Counted from the stretch's first letter, positions 49,470-62,222 are shown. The stretch is 64,000 nucleotides of DNA from Candidatus Nanopelagicales bacterium (GCA_030827125.1 JAURFD010000012.1:17463-81462); one strand, 5' to 3'. Made by a program: numbers and translations. The notes: generated by a model not told the origin, from the sequence alone.

Positions 49470-51358
49470 TGACCGCATTGCTCGAACGCTCAGCAGGGAT
49501 CGATGTCACGCCGGTCGTGCGTCTCGTCACCTGTGGTTCCGTCGACGATGGCAAGTCCACATTGATCGGCCGTTTGCTCGCCGAGACCGGGTCCATCCCC
49601 GAGGATCAACTCGACTATGCGCGGCGCACGCGACGCGGCGGCTCGATGGTGCCCGTGGGGGAGATCGACTACTCGCTGTTGACTGACGGACTGGAGGCCG
49701 AACGCGAGCAGGGCATCACGATCGATGTTGCCTACCGTCACATGTACCTGCCGAGTGGCCGTCGCGTGATCATCGCGGACGCCCCCGGGCACGAGCAGTA
49801 CACCCGCAACATGGCGGTCGCTGCCTCCAACGCCGAGGTCGCCGTCCTCCTGGTCGACGCGGCGCGTGGCGTCCGTCCGCAGACATTCCGCCACCTCACC
49901 GTGGTCGCTCTCATGGGTGTTCGTAGCGTCATCGTCGCCATCAACAAGATGGACCTGGTCGGCTACGAGCACGCCACATTCGAGGAGTTGTCGGGCGAGG
50001 TGCGTGCGGCTGCGGCGCGGCTGGGCCTCGACGAGGTAATGACGATCCCAGTGAGTGCGTTCGCCGGTGACAACGTCACCTCACCCACGACGCACATGCC
50101 CTGGTGGCACGGTCCGTCGCTGTTGCAGGCGCTGCAGGACTGGACGCCGTCTGAGGGACGTTCCGACGTGGCCTTCCGCCTCCCGGTGCAGTTCATCATT
50201 CGATCGGGTGGCAATTTCCGTGGCTATGCCGGCACTGTTGCCGGAGGTGTCGTGCGGCCCGGCGATCAGGTCATCGTGGCCGACTCCGGGCAGACAGCCT
50301 CGGTCGAGCGGATCGTGGGCTTCTCCGGTGACCTGGCCGAGGCGCGCATGGGCGACGCCGTCACCATCACCTTGGACCGCGAGGTCGACGTCACCCGCGG
50401 CGATCTACTCGCTGCCGCGGGCACGACGCCGTCCGGAGATACCGCGTGGCCGCAGCCGGCTGATCGATTCGCTGCCGATGTCGTGTGGGTGGGCGAGGAA
50501 GCCCTCATGCACGGTCGGTCTTACCTGCTCGCCGTGGGTCCCCGGACCGTCCCGGCCACGGTGACCGTCGTTCGGCACCGACTCGATGTCGTCTCCGGGC
50601 AGAAGCTTGCCGCACGCGTCCTCGACATGAACGACATCGGACGGATCGAGGTTGCCACCGACACCCCGATCCCGATGGACACCTACGCCGACTGCCGGGA
50701 CACCGGCGGCTTCTTGCTCATCGATCGGCTCTCGGCCGACACTGTTGCCGCGGGCATGGTGACCCATGCGCTGCGTCGTTCGCTCAACGTCGTCCCCCAC
50801 GAGTACGAGGTTGATCGGGCCGCGCGTGCTCGTCTCAAGCACCAGACACCGCGCGTCGTGTGGCTGACCGGTCTGTCCGGGTCGGGCAAATCTACGGTTG
50901 CGGATGCGCTCGAACGTCGACTGCACGCTCTGGGCATGCACACCTTCGTCCTGGACGGCGACAATGTTCGCACGGGCATCAACAAGGACTTGGGCTTTAC
51001 TCCCGAGGATCGCGCCGAGAATGTGCGACGGGTGGCCGAGGCCGCCAAGTTGATGCTCGAGGCGGGACTCATCGTCATCGTCGCGCTGATCTCCCCGTTC
51101 CGACAGGACCGTCGCGCCGCACGAGAGATCTACGCCGATAGCGAGTTCCTCGAGGTCTATGTCGATACCCCCGTCGAGATGTGTGCCGAGCGCGATCCCA
51201 AGGGGCTCTATGCCAAGGCCAAGGCCGGCAACCTGCCGAACATGACCGGCCTCGGGCAGGAGTACGAACCGCCGGAGGATCCCGACGTGCACCTGGATGG
51301 GACCGCCTCGATCGAGGACAACGTCGACATCCTTGTCGAGCGTCTGACGGGCGAATGA
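49469..51358 (+). CDS. cysNC: CysNC: sulfate adenylyltransferase GTPase fused to APS kinase
   Basis: The first ~450 residues are the EF-Tu-like GTPase CysN: P-loop TCGSVDDGKST, switch regions EREQGITIDVAYRHM and DAPGHEQYTRNM, NKMD, then beta-barrel domains. The rest is APS kinase CysC: WLTGLSGSGKSTVADALE, LDGDNVRTGINKDLGF, RAENVRRVAEAAKL, ISPFRQDRRAARE and DPKGLYAKAKAGN. Together with CysD this converts sulfate to PAPS, which serves sulfate reduction or sulfation of molecules. No PAPS reductase, sulfite reductase or sulfotransferase is in the window, so the end use is open. Placement between trmH and pheS is unusual. Confidence 0.95.
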   Translation: MTALLERSAGIDVTPVVRLVTCGSVDDGKSTLIGRLLAETGSIPEDQLDYARRTRRGGSMVPVGEIDYSLLTDGLEAEREQGITIDVAYRHMYLPSGRRVIIADAPGHEQYTRNMAVAASNAEVAVLLVDAARGVRPQTFRHLTVVALMGVRSVIVAINKMDLVGYEHATFEELSGEVRAAAARLGLDEVMTIPVSAFAGDNVTSPTTHMPWWHGPSLLQALQDWTPSEGRSDVAFRLPVQFIIRSGGNFRGYAGTVAGGVVRPGDQVIVADSGQTASVERIVGFSGDLAEARMGDAVTITLDREVDVTRGDLLAAAGTTPSGDTAWPQPADRFAADVVWVGEEALMHGRSYLLAVGPRTVPATVTVVRHRLDVVSGQKLAARVLDMNDIGRIEVATDTPIPMDTYADCRDTGGFLLIDRLSADTVAAGMVTHALRRSLNVVPHEYEVDRAARARLKHQTPRVVWLTGLSGSGKSTVADALERRLHALGMHTFVLDGDNVRTGINKDLGFTPEDRAENVRRVAEAAKLMLEAGLIVIVALISPFRQDRRAAREIYADSEFLEVYVDTPVEMCAERDPKGLYAKAKAGNLPNMTGLGQEYEPPEDPDVHLDGTASIEDNVDILVERLTGE

Positions 51359-52468
51359 GTGTCTGCCCCCAACAAGGCGTTTGATCCCGTGAGCGTGTCC
51401 AGCCTCGAACCCGCGGCGGTCGATGGCATGGTCGAGGCGGCGCTGGTGGCGATCTCGGCCGCGGGTGACCTCGAGGCGTTGAAGGCGGCGCGGCTCGCTC
51501 ACGCGGGCGATCGGTCGCCGTTGGCGCTTGCCAACCGTGAGATTGGGGCGCTCCCTCCCGCGGCGAAGGCCGAGGTCGGCAAGCGTATGGGCCAGGCGCG
51601 CGCGCGAGTGCGTGACGCACTAGACGCGCGAACCGCCGAACTCGAGGCCGAGCGCGACGCGAGGGTCCTTGTCGAAGAAGCGGTCGACGTGACCCTGCCG
51701 GTCGGTCGGCGTGCGATGGGGGCGCGTCATCCGCTCACCACGCTCATGGAGCGCATGTCGGACGTCTTCATCGCCATGGGCTACGAGGTGGCCGAGGGGC
51801 CCGAGGCTGAGGCGGAGTGGTTCAACTTCGACGCCCTGAACGTCCCCCCGGATCATCCCGCGCGCACGATGCAGGACACCTTCTTCGTGGGCACCGAGGA
51901 CAGTGGGGTGGTGCTGCGTACGCAGACGTCTCCAATTCAGTTGCGCGCCATGCTGGAACGGGATCTTCCTATTTACGTCGTGGCCCCGGGTCGGGTCTTC
52001 CGGACCGACGAACTCGACGCGACCCACACTCCGGTCTTCCATCAGATCGAGGGGCTGGCGATCGACGAAGGAATCACCATGGCCGATCTCAAGGGGACCC
52101 TGGAGCATCTGGCGACGGCGATGTTCGGCGAGGGCGTGCGCGTGCGCCTGCGCCCGTCGTACTTCCCCTTTACCGAACCGAGCGCCGAGATGGACCTCGA
52201 GTGCTTCGTTTGCCGTGGGACGTCGGTGGGCGATCCGGCGAATCCGTGCCGTACCTGCTCGAGTGAGGGCTGGATTGAATGGGGTGGCTGCGGCATGGTC
52301 AATCCCCGCGTTTTGCGCGCGGCCGGGATCGACACGGCTCGCTACTCCGGCTTTGCCTTCGGCATGGGCGTGGAGCGCACGTTGATGTTCCGCCACGGCG
52401 TGACCGACATGCGCGACATGGTTGAGGGCGATGCCCGCTTCACCGCGGCCTTCGGGATCGAGGTCTGA
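51359..52468 (+). CDS. pheS: Phenylalanyl-tRNA synthetase alpha subunit
   Basis: Catalytic chain of the alpha2-beta2 PheRS. The 369 residues start with a coiled-coil tRNA-binding region (about 15-110, rich in Ala/Glu/Arg), then class II motifs: HPLTTLMERMSDVFIAMGYEVAEGPE, DTFFVGTEDSGVVLRTQTSPIQLR, the motif 2 area RVFRTDELDATHTPVFHQIEG, and motif 3 GFAFGMGVERTLMFRHG. GTG at 51359 directly follows the cysNC stop. Its stop shares a base with the pheT start. Confidence 0.96.
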   Translation: MSAPNKAFDPVSVSSLEPAAVDGMVEAALVAISAAGDLEALKAARLAHAGDRSPLALANREIGALPPAAKAEVGKRMGQARARVRDALDARTAELEAERDARVLVEEAVDVTLPVGRRAMGARHPLTTLMERMSDVFIAMGYEVAEGPEAEAEWFNFDALNVPPDHPARTMQDTFFVGTEDSGVVLRTQTSPIQLRAMLERDLPIYVVAPGRVFRTDELDATHTPVFHQIEGLAIDEGITMADLKGTLEHLATAMFGEGVRVRLRPSYFPFTEPSAEMDLECFVCRGTSVGDPANPCRTCSSEGWIEWGGCGMVNPRVLRAAGIDTARYSGFAFGMGVERTLMFRHGVTDMRDMVEGDARFTAAFGIEV

Positions 52469-54963
52469 TGCGCATTCCGATGTCGTGGCTGCGCGAGATG
52501 GTCCCGCTTCCTCTCGAGGTGAGCGCTCGTGAGGTGGCCGAACGCATTACTCGCGCCGGTCTCGAGGTGGAGTCCGTCGAGACCCTCGGTGGTGGCACGA
52601 GTGGGCCGCTCGTGGTCGGGCGCGTGGAATCCATTGTGGAGCTTGACGAGTTCAAGAAGCCGATTCGGTTCTGTCAGGTTGACGTCGGTGCCGAGCACGG
52701 GGGAGTGCGCGGCATCGTGTGTGGTGCGCGGAACTTCTCTGTCGGTGATCTGGTGATCGCCGCCCTCCCGGGAGCGGTGCTCCCCGGAGACTTCGTCATC
52801 AGTGCGCGCAAGACCTACGGACATGCCTCTGACGGAATGATCTGCAGTGAACGCGAACTCGGCCTCGGCGACGACCACAACGGCATCATGGTGTTGGCAT
52901 CCGGCCAAGTCGGGGATGACGCGATGGCTGCGGTCGGACTGGGCGAGGACGTCCTCGACATTGCGGTGACTCCGGATCGTGGATACGCCCTGAGTGTCCG
53001 CGGTGTTGCCCGCGAGGTGGCGGCGCTCTTCGACCTGCCCTTCGACGATCCCGGCGAGTCTCTTGCGCCGCTCCCGGCACCCTCGGCCGATGCCGCGCCG
53101 TGGCCGTGCTCCGTCGACGATGCCACCATGTGCGAACTCTTTACGCTACGTCGCATTACCGGATTCAACCCGGCGGCGCCGACGCCGGAATGGATGAAGC
53201 GGCGTCTCGTGGCGTGCGGCATGCGCCCGGTCTCGTTGGCCGTCGACGTCACCAACTACGTCATGCTCGAACTGGGTCAACCGCTCCACGCCTTCGATGG
53301 TGACAAGTTGCGAGGTGCGGTGCGTCCGGGTCGTGCCGGGAGCGACACGACGTTCGAAACCCTCGACCACGTTCGCCGTACCCTCGATGCCACCGACGTC
53401 GTCATTCGCGACGACACGGGTGTCATCGGCCTCGCCGGCACCATGGGTGGACTCAACTCGGAAATCGATGATGAGTCCACCGACATCGTGCTCGAAGCCG
53501 CATGGTTCGTGCCCGAGCAGGTCGCTCGGACGGCACGACGCCACAAGCTCTCCAGTGAGGCGTCGCGTCGCTTCGAGCGTGGCGTTGATCGCGTGCTGGC
53601 ACCGTACGCATCCGCTCGCGCGGCCGCCCTGCTGCTGGAGTTCGGTGGCGGGTCCTACGACGGCATGACCGCATGGGAGGCCCCCTACGCTCCGATCGCG
53701 ATCTCGATGTCGGCCGATCTCCCGTCCCGCACGGCCGGCATGCCCATCGCTCGCGACACCGTGGTGAGCCTGCTTGAGCGCGTGGGTTGCCGGGTGGAGG
53801 GCGAGGACGACCTCGTCGTGTGGGCGCCATCGTGGCGACCGGACCTCACCGACCCCGCCGATCTCGTCGAGGAGGTCGTGCGACTGGTGGGCTACGACCA
53901 CCTCCCGTCACGACTGCCGATGGCTCCGGCCGGATACGGCCTGACCCGTGACCAGCGATTGCGTCGCCGACTCGGCTATGCGCTCGCGGGTCTCGGCGTT
54001 GACGAAATCCTGTGCTACCCCTTTATCGGGTCTACGGAACTCGATGCCCTGGGGATTTCACCGACTGATCGTCGACGGCGCGGTCCGGTCTTGGCGAATC
54101 CGCTCTCGGAGGAGCAGCCGATGCTGCGGACCACGATGCTCCCGGGACTGCTGGCCGCAGTACGCCGCAATGTGGGACGCGGCATGTCGGACCTGGCGCT
54201 CGGTGAGATCGGCCGGGTGTTTTTGTTGCGCGACGATCAGTCGGCGACCGGGGTCACCGACCCCCCTCGACCTGGAGTGCATGGACGACCCAGCGATGAG
54301 GACCTCGAGACGCTCCACGGGCTCTTGCCGGATCAGCCGCGTCACCTCGGCGTTGTTCTCGCCGGTCTGCGTGACCAGTCCGGATGGTGGGGCCCCGGAC
54401 GTCCGGCCGACTGGTCCGACGCGGTAGAGATTGCGGTCGCCGCCGGTGCGGCACTCGGCGCACACCTGCGTGTGGAGCAGGGAGACGGCGCGCCCTTCCA
54501 TCCGGGACGTGCCGCGCGGCTGACCCTTGGTGACCAAGCCGTGGGATGGGCCGGGGAACTGCATCCTCGGGTAGTGGCTGCCCTGGACCTCCCCCCTCGG
54601 ACTTGCGCTGTCGAACTCGATGTCGACGCCGTACTGGCCTTGACCGAGGACCTCGCTGCCGCGCCACGCGTAGGGACCCAGCCCATCGCCAAGGAAGATC
54701 TCGCCCTGGTGGTGGACGCTTCGATTCCCGTGAGCGCGGTCGAACAAGCATTGCGGGAGGGGGCCGGTGACCTCGTCGAGGACATTCGGCTCTTTGACGT
54801 GTACGTCGGTCCGCAGGTGCCCGAGGGTCACCGGTCGCTGGCCTTCGCCCTGCGTTTGCGCGCACCGGACCGGACGCTGTCGGCCGATGACATCACAGCC
54901 GTGCGTGAGGCGGCCATCGGGGCAGCCGCCGAGCGCTTTGGCGCCACGCTCCGCGGGGCCTAG
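52468..54963 (+). CDS. pheT: Phenylalanyl-tRNA synthetase beta subunit
   Basis: Structural and editing chain of PheRS, 831 residues, the full bacterial length. The order is: N-terminal helix MRIPMSWLREMV, an EMAP/OB-type tRNA-binding domain (VVGRVESI, ICSERELGL), B3/B4 editing domain (VDVTNYVMLELGQPLHAFD), B5 domain, the inactive synthetase-like core (FRNxxx-like LREDLALVVD region), and the C-terminal ferredoxin-fold anticodon domain (DIRLFDVYVGPQVPEGHRSLAFALRLR). A 72-nt gap separates it from the argC promoter. Confidence 0.96.
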   Translation: MRIPMSWLREMVPLPLEVSAREVAERITRAGLEVESVETLGGGTSGPLVVGRVESIVELDEFKKPIRFCQVDVGAEHGGVRGIVCGARNFSVGDLVIAALPGAVLPGDFVISARKTYGHASDGMICSERELGLGDDHNGIMVLASGQVGDDAMAAVGLGEDVLDIAVTPDRGYALSVRGVAREVAALFDLPFDDPGESLAPLPAPSADAAPWPCSVDDATMCELFTLRRITGFNPAAPTPEWMKRRLVACGMRPVSLAVDVTNYVMLELGQPLHAFDGDKLRGAVRPGRAGSDTTFETLDHVRRTLDATDVVIRDDTGVIGLAGTMGGLNSEIDDESTDIVLEAAWFVPEQVARTARRHKLSSEASRRFERGVDRVLAPYASARAAALLLEFGGGSYDGMTAWEAPYAPIAISMSADLPSRTAGMPIARDTVVSLLERVGCRVEGEDDLVVWAPSWRPDLTDPADLVEEVVRLVGYDHLPSRLPMAPAGYGLTRDQRLRRRLGYALAGLGVDEILCYPFIGSTELDALGISPTDRRRRGPVLANPLSEEQPMLRTTMLPGLLAAVRRNVGRGMSDLALGEIGRVFLLRDDQSATGVTDPPRPGVHGRPSDEDLETLHGLLPDQPRHLGVVLAGLRDQSGWWGPGRPADWSDAVEIAVAAGAALGAHLRVEQGDGAPFHPGRAARLTLGDQAVGWAGELHPRVVAALDLPPRTCAVELDVDAVLALTEDLAAAPRVGTQPIAKEDLALVVDASIPVSAVEQALREGAGDLVEDIRLFDVYVGPQVPEGHRSLAFALRLRAPDRTLSADDITAVREAAIGAAAERFGATLRGA

Positions 54964-55007
54964 CGCCGCACGGTGACGAACCTGGGGGCCGGCGTCGCTC
55001 GCTACTG

Positions 55008-55030
55008 AATATGCGAGTATGCGTATACTC
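55008..55030 (+). promoter_or_regulatory. Probable ArgR operator and -10 box at argC
   Basis: Tandem 8-mers AATATGCG (55008-55015) and AGTATGCG (55016-55023) are followed by TATACTC. The piece GAGTAT-GCGT-ATACTC at 55015-55030 is an inverted repeat that covers the -10 box TATACT (55024-55029). This AT-rich patch in GC-rich DNA looks like ARG-box material. The -10 ends 6 nt before the ATG and there is no ribosome-binding site, so argC is probably leaderless and ArgR would cover the promoter. argR itself is four genes downstream. Confidence 0.55.
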
Positions 55031-55035
55031 CCCGC

Positions 55036-56064
55036 ATGACGTATTCGGCGGCGGTAGCCGGGGCCTCGGGGTATGCCGGGGGCGAGTTGCTGCGCCTTCT
55101 CCTCGGGCACCCCGCGATACAGGTGGGCCCGGTCGCGGGGGGCAGTAAAGCCGGCCAACTCCTCGGTGAGGTGCATCCGCAACTCCCTGAGCTCGCCAGC
55201 TCCCGACTGCTACCCACGGATCCCGATGTCTTGGCGGAGTCGGACATCGTTTTCCTCGCGCTCCCGCATGGCCAATCCGCGTCGATTGCTCGCGTGCTTC
55301 CGGCCGACCAGCGCATCGTGGACCTCGGGGCGGATTTCCGGCTTGGCGATGAGGGGGCGTGGAAAGCCTTCTACAACGACTCCTACGCCGGGCATTGGCT
55401 CTACGGACTCCCCGAGCTCGCCGGTGCGCGTGAACAAATCAGCGAAGCCACGCGCGTGGCGAACCCCGGCTGTTATCCGACCTCGGTTGCGATCGCCATG
55501 GCCCCCTTGCTTGCCGAGGGACTCGTGGGCGATCTCGTCACCGTCGTAGCTGCGAGCGGCACATCAGGTGCGGGCCGCAGCCCGACCGAGACGCTCCTGG
55601 CCTCGCAGGTCATGGGGTCGATGTCGCCGTACAAGGTCGGGGGAGTGCATCAGCACACCCCCGAGATGGAACAGACCCTGACGCACGCGGCGGGCCGAGA
55701 TATCGCGGTGTCCTTCACCCCGCTGCTGGCACCCATGCCGCGTGGCATTTTGGCCACCTGTTCGATCGATCTCGCGGACGGAGTGCGCACTGAGGACCTG
55801 CGGGAATGCCTGCATGCGGCCTACGCGTCGGAGCGGTTCGTGACCGTGCTGCCCGATGGCCGCTGGCCGCAAACGTCGTCGACGCTGGGCGGCAACAGCG
55901 TGCACCTTCAGGCTGCTGCCGATCCCCGCACAGGTCGCGCCATCGTCGTTGCGGCGATGGACAACCTCGTGAAAGGTGCCGCGGGGCAGGCGATGCAGAA
56001 CGCCAATCTCATGCTCGGGATCGCGGAGGACGCCGGGCTGACCGACACCGGGGTGGCACCATGA
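55036..56064 (+). CDS. argC: N-acetyl-gamma-glutamyl-phosphate reductase
   Basis: NADPH-dependent third step of the acetylated ornithine pathway. The 342 residues have an NADP-binding start (VAGASGYAGGELLRLL), FLALPHG, DLGADFRL, the catalytic Cys in VANPGCYPTSV, SGTSGAGR, the histidine in VGGVHQHTPEMEQ, and HLQAAADPRTGRAIVVAAMDNLVKGAAGQAMQN near the end. It is the first gene of argC-argJ-argB-argD-argR-argH. Confidence 0.96.
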   Translation: MTYSAAVAGASGYAGGELLRLLLGHPAIQVGPVAGGSKAGQLLGEVHPQLPELASSRLLPTDPDVLAESDIVFLALPHGQSASIARVLPADQRIVDLGADFRLGDEGAWKAFYNDSYAGHWLYGLPELAGAREQISEATRVANPGCYPTSVAIAMAPLLAEGLVGDLVTVVAASGTSGAGRSPTETLLASQVMGSMSPYKVGGVHQHTPEMEQTLTHAAGRDIAVSFTPLLAPMPRGILATCSIDLADGVRTEDLRECLHAAYASERFVTVLPDGRWPQTSSTLGGNSVHLQAAADPRTGRAIVVAAMDNLVKGAAGQAMQNANLMLGIAEDAGLTDTGVAP

Positions 56065-57227
56065 GCGTGACGGCTCCGATGGGGTTCCGAGCGAGTGGAG
56101 TGACCGCGGGGATCAAAGCAAGCGGGCGCCCCGACGTGGCCCTCGTAGTCAACGACGGCCCTCTGCAGTCCGCCGCTGCGGTCTTCACCGCGAATCGATT
56201 TCCCGCGGCTCCCGTGGTGTGGTCGCGTCAGGTCCTCGCTGACGGCGAACTGCACGCGGTCATTCTCAATTCCGGCGGCGCCAATGCGTGCACCGGGCCG
56301 GAGGGTTTCGCGGATACGCATGCCACCGCCGAGCACGTCGCAAAACTGCTGACCGACTCGGGTTGCGATACCGGAGCCGGAGAGATTGCCGTGTGCTCAA
56401 CGGGCTTGATCGGGGAGCGGCTGCCCATGACGCTTCTTCTCGCTGGCTGTGACGTGGCGTCCGGCGCCCTGTCCGCGGAGGGTGGATCCGACGCCGCCAA
56501 AGCGATCATGACGACCGACAGCGTCCCCAAGGTCAGCGTCGCGTCTATTCGCGGCGTCACCGTGGGGGGCATGGCGAAGGGCGCGGGGATGCTGGCGCCA
56601 GGTCTGGCGACGATGCTCGTCGTGCTTACGACCGATGCCGTGGCGTTACCCGCGACGCTGGATCGTGTCCTTCGCCAGGTCACGCGTGTCACCTTCGACC
56701 GCATCGACTCCGATGGCTGCATGTCGACGAACGACACGGTTCTTCTCATGGCCAGCGGGGCGAGCGAGATCGAACTCCCCGAAGATGAGTTCGCCGCCCT
56801 GGTTGCGAGTGTCTGTGCTGATCTGGCTCGGCAACTCATTCACGACGCGGAGGGTGCGAGCAAGGACATTCGGATCGATGTCAGTCATGCAGCGACCGAG
56901 GACGAGGCGCTCGAGGTGGCACGCGCGATTTCGCGGAGCAACCTGCTCAAGTGCGCGATTCACGGCGAAGATCCCAATTGGGGTCGCGTTCTGTCGGCCA
57001 TCGGAACGACCGCGTCAACCTTTGAGCCGGATGCTGTCGACGTGGCGATGAACGGCGTCTGGGTGTGTCGCGGTGGTGCGGCGGGGGAGAGCAGAGAGCG
57101 TGTAAACATGTCCGGACGCGAGGTCGTGATCTCGGTCGACCTCGCCGCGGGCGAGGCGGGCGCAACATTGTGGACCAACGATCTGACGGCCGACTACGTC
57201 CACGAGAACTCGGCGTACTCCACATGA
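56061..57227 (+). CDS. argJ: Glutamate N-acetyltransferase (ArgJ)
   Basis: Recycles the acetyl group from N-acetylornithine to glutamate, and may also use acetyl-CoA. The 388 residues include [37 protein letters not shown], and the self-cleavage site [16 protein letters not shown], where the Thr of ATML becomes the nucleophile of the beta chain. The substrate region [13 protein letters not shown] and the C-terminal ENSAYST are typical. The true ATG at 56061 overlaps the argC stop; the longer frame upstream lies inside argC. Confidence 0.95.
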   Translation: MSVTAPMGFRASGVTAGIKASGRPDVALVVNDGPLQSAAAVFTANRFPAAPVVWSRQVLADGELHAVILNSGGANACTGPEGFADTHATAEHVAKLLTDSGCDTGAGEIAVCSTGLIGERLPMTLLLAGCDVASGALSAEGGSDAAKAIMTTDSVPKVSVASIRGVTVGGMAKGAGMLAPGLATMLVVLTTDAVALPATLDRVLRQVTRVTFDRIDSDGCMSTNDTVLLMASGASEIELPEDEFAALVASVCADLARQLIHDAEGASKDIRIDVSHAATEDEALEVARAISRSNLLKCAIHGEDPNWGRVLSAIGTTASTFEPDAVDVAMNGVWVCRGGAAGESRERVNMSGREVVISVDLAAGEAGATLWTNDLTADYVHENSAYST

Positions 57228-58117
57228 GCGCACAGGAGAAGGCGGCCATCCTCGCGGAGGCGCTCCCCTGGCTGGAGCGGTTCCACGGCGCAACCGTCGT
57301 GGTGAAGTACGGCGGCAACGCCATGACCGACGAGGCCCTCAAGCGCGCCTTCGCCGAGGACATTGTCTTCTTGCGGTTGGCGGGGCTCCGGCCTGTCGTC
57401 GTGCACGGCGGCGGGCCGCAGATCTCCGCCATGCTCGATCGGGTCGGCGTGGCAAGCGAGTTCCGGGGTGGCCTGCGTGTGACCACGCCGGAGGCGATGG
57501 AAGTTGTTCGCATGGTGCTCACCGGCCAGGTGCAGCGCGAGATCGTGACGCTCATCAATGCTCACGGCCCATTTGCCGTGGGGCTCTCGGGGGAGGACGC
57601 CCATCTCTTCCTCGCCGAGAGGCGAGGCACTGTCGTGGACGGTGAGCAGGTGGACCTTGGCCTTGTCGGGGATGTCGTTGAGGTGCGTCCCGACTTCGTC
57701 ACCGATCTGCTCGATGACGGACTCATCCCGGTGGTATCCACGGTTGCTCCTGATGCCGACGGGGTCGTGCACAACGTGAACGCCGATACCGCTGCTTCGG
57801 CTCTGGCCGTCGCTCTCGGAGCCGAGAAACTCGTCGTGCTCACCGACGTGGCCGGTCTCTACGCTGACTGGCCGACGAGTACCGAGGTGATCGCCACGAT
57901 CTCCGCGGATGGATTGCGCGCGCTGCTGCCCTCGTTGGAATCGGGGATGGTGCCCAAGATGGAGGCGTGCCTTCGCGCGGTCGACGGGGGAGTGTCCCGC
58001 GCCCATGTCATTGATGGGCGGGTTCCGCATGGACTGCTTGTCGAGGTGTTCACCGATTCCGGTGTCGGCACGATGGTTCTTCCGGACACAACGTTCGCGG
58101 AGGGGGACGCACCGTGA
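57224..58117 (+). CDS. argB: Acetylglutamate kinase
   Basis: Phosphorylates N-acetylglutamate, usually the step inhibited by arginine. The 297 residues have [58 protein letters not shown] (split over residues 183-213) and [26 protein letters not shown]. An N-terminal helix (residues 1-20) of the type linked to arginine inhibition in hexameric kinases is present. ATG overlaps the argJ stop and GTGA joins it to argD. Confidence 0.96.
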   Translation: MSAQEKAAILAEALPWLERFHGATVVVKYGGNAMTDEALKRAFAEDIVFLRLAGLRPVVVHGGGPQISAMLDRVGVASEFRGGLRVTTPEAMEVVRMVLTGQVQREIVTLINAHGPFAVGLSGEDAHLFLAERRGTVVDGEQVDLGLVGDVVEVRPDFVTDLLDDGLIPVVSTVAPDADGVVHNVNADTAASALAVALGAEKLVVLTDVAGLYADWPTSTEVIATISADGLRALLPSLESGMVPKMEACLRAVDGGVSRAHVIDGRVPHGLLVEVFTDSGVGTMVLPDTTFAEGDAP

Positions 58118-59303
58118 CCGTCGAGGCTTCGACGCAGACGGAACAATGGCAGGACCGCTGGCGCGCCGCCCTCATGGACAACTACGGCACTCCACCCCTG
58201 GCACTTGTTCGAGGCAAGGGCGCCCGCGTGTGGGATGTCGAGGGGCGCGAATATGTCGACCTTCTGGCCGGCATCGCGGTCAACGCGCTGGGCCATGCGC
58301 ACCCCGCGGTCATTGATGCCGTGAGTGCACAGTTGGGCACGGTTGGCCACACCAGCAACCTCGCGATCACGCCCCCGGCCGTGGAACTCGCGGAGCGACT
58401 GCTGCGCATTCTTGATCCGGAGGGCGCGCGCCAGGGGCGGGTGTTCTTCTGCAACTCCGGAGCTGAAGCCAACGAGGCGGCTTTCAAGCTTGCCCGCCGC
58501 ACCGGGCGCCCCCGCATGGTGGTTGCCGAGCGCTCCTTTCACGGTCGGACCATGGGGTCCTTGGCTCTCACGGCTCAACCTGGCAAACAGGATCCGTTCC
58601 GCCCGCTTCCCGGTGATGTCTCCGTTGTGCCGTACGGCGATGCCGAAGCGATGGAGGCGGTGCTCGCGACGGACGTGGCTGCGGTCTTCCTCGAGCCCAT
58701 CCAGGGCGAGGGCGGTGTCATCCCAGCACCTGCGGGCTACCTCGAGACCGTGCGTGAGTTGTGCGCGCGCCACGGCGCGTTGCTGATCCTTGACGAGGTG
58801 CAGACCGGGATCGGACGCACCGGGCGCTGGATGGCCCATGACCCGGCCCTGGCACCCGATGTCATCACGTTGGCCAAGGGGCTCGGCGGCGGACTGCCGA
58901 TCGGTGCTTGCATCGCCTTCGGCCCCGCGGCGACGCTCCTCGGACCGGGTTCGCACGGGTCGACATTCGGCGGCAATCCGGCATCGTGCGCGGCCGCGCT
59001 GGCCGTCCTTGACACCCTGGCAAATGACGGTCTGTTGGCCCGCGTTCCGGTGGTGTCGGCTCGGCTGCGCTCCATCGTCGAGCGCGCTGGCGTCGTCGAC
59101 CATGTGCGAGGCGAAGGGCTCCTGTTGGGGGTGGTCCTCACCGAACCTCGGGCGAGTGAGGTGGAGGAGCTGTGCCGAGAGGAGGGGTTGATCGTGAATG
59201 CGGTGGCGCCGGATGTTGTCCGCCTCGCGCCTCCGTTGGTCATCACCGACGAAGACCTCGACCTCGTCGCCGTGCGCTGGGACCGTGTGATGGAGCGGCT
59301 GCC

Positions 59304-59307
<4 letters not shown>
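58114..59307 (+). CDS. argD: Acetylornithine aminotransferase
   Basis: PLP-dependent step from N-acetylglutamate semialdehyde to N-acetylornithine. The 397 residues show [70 protein letters not shown] and the PLP lysine in [14 protein letters not shown], followed by HGSTFGGNP. The start is GTG, in a GTGA overlap with the argB stop. Normally argF comes next; here argR does. Confidence 0.95.
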
Positions 59308-61606
<2,299 letters not shown>

Positions 61607-61610
<4 letters not shown>

Positions 61611-62218
61611 GTCGAGGCATCCTTGGGCAGTCGCCTGACGTGGTGGCGCCCCGACTCCTCGGCGCACGGGTCGTGTCCGACGTAGGCGGTGAACGTGTCG
61701 TCGTTCGGATCACCGAGGTGGAGGCCTACGGCGGCGTGGGCGACGATCCTGGCTCGCACGCCTACCGTGGTCGCTCTCCCCGCAACGCCACCATGTTCGG
61801 TCCACCGGGCCACGCCTACATCTACTTCACCTACGGAATGCACTGGTGTGCGAATGTCGTCACCGGGCCGGAGGGCGCCGCCTCCGCGGTCTTGCTTCGG
61901 GCCGGGGAGATTGTCCAGGGGCATGAGGTGGCGCGGGCCCGCAGACCCTCGGCGCGGGTCGACCGCGACCTCGCGCGGGGCCCGGCTCGATTGACTGTGG
62001 CGCTGGGGCTCACTGGGGATCTCGATGGTGTCGACCTCCTCGATCCGGCGGCCCCGCTGCGCCTGGAATTGGCCGAGCGGTCGCTGTCGGTGGCTGAGGC
62101 CACCGCTCGGACGGGTGTGAGGGGTCCGGGAGCATCCACACTGTGGCGCTTCACCCTCGATGACCCGACGGTGAGCCCCTACCGTGCGGCAGCACCGCGC
62201 CGGGGTGCGGCAAGATGA
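61607..62218 (+). CDS. mpg: 3-methyladenine DNA glycosylase (AAG/MPG family)
   Basis: Base excision repair enzyme that removes alkylated purines. The 203 residues fit the AAG fold: [11 protein letters not shown], the catalytic region [27 protein letters not shown] with the active Glu, [25 protein letters not shown] with the base-intercalating Tyr/His loop, VLLRAGEI and [16 protein letters not shown] at 61607 overlaps the VanZ-like gene stop. Confidence 0.94.
62211..62216 (+). promoter_or_regulatory. Possible -10 box for leaderless tyrS
   Basis: CAAGAT stands 6 nt before the GTG start of tyrS and overlaps the mpg stop codon. It is a weaker match than the other boxes, but the spacing is the same and no ribosome-binding site is visible. 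Confidence 0.25.
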
Positions 62219-62222
62219 GCGC

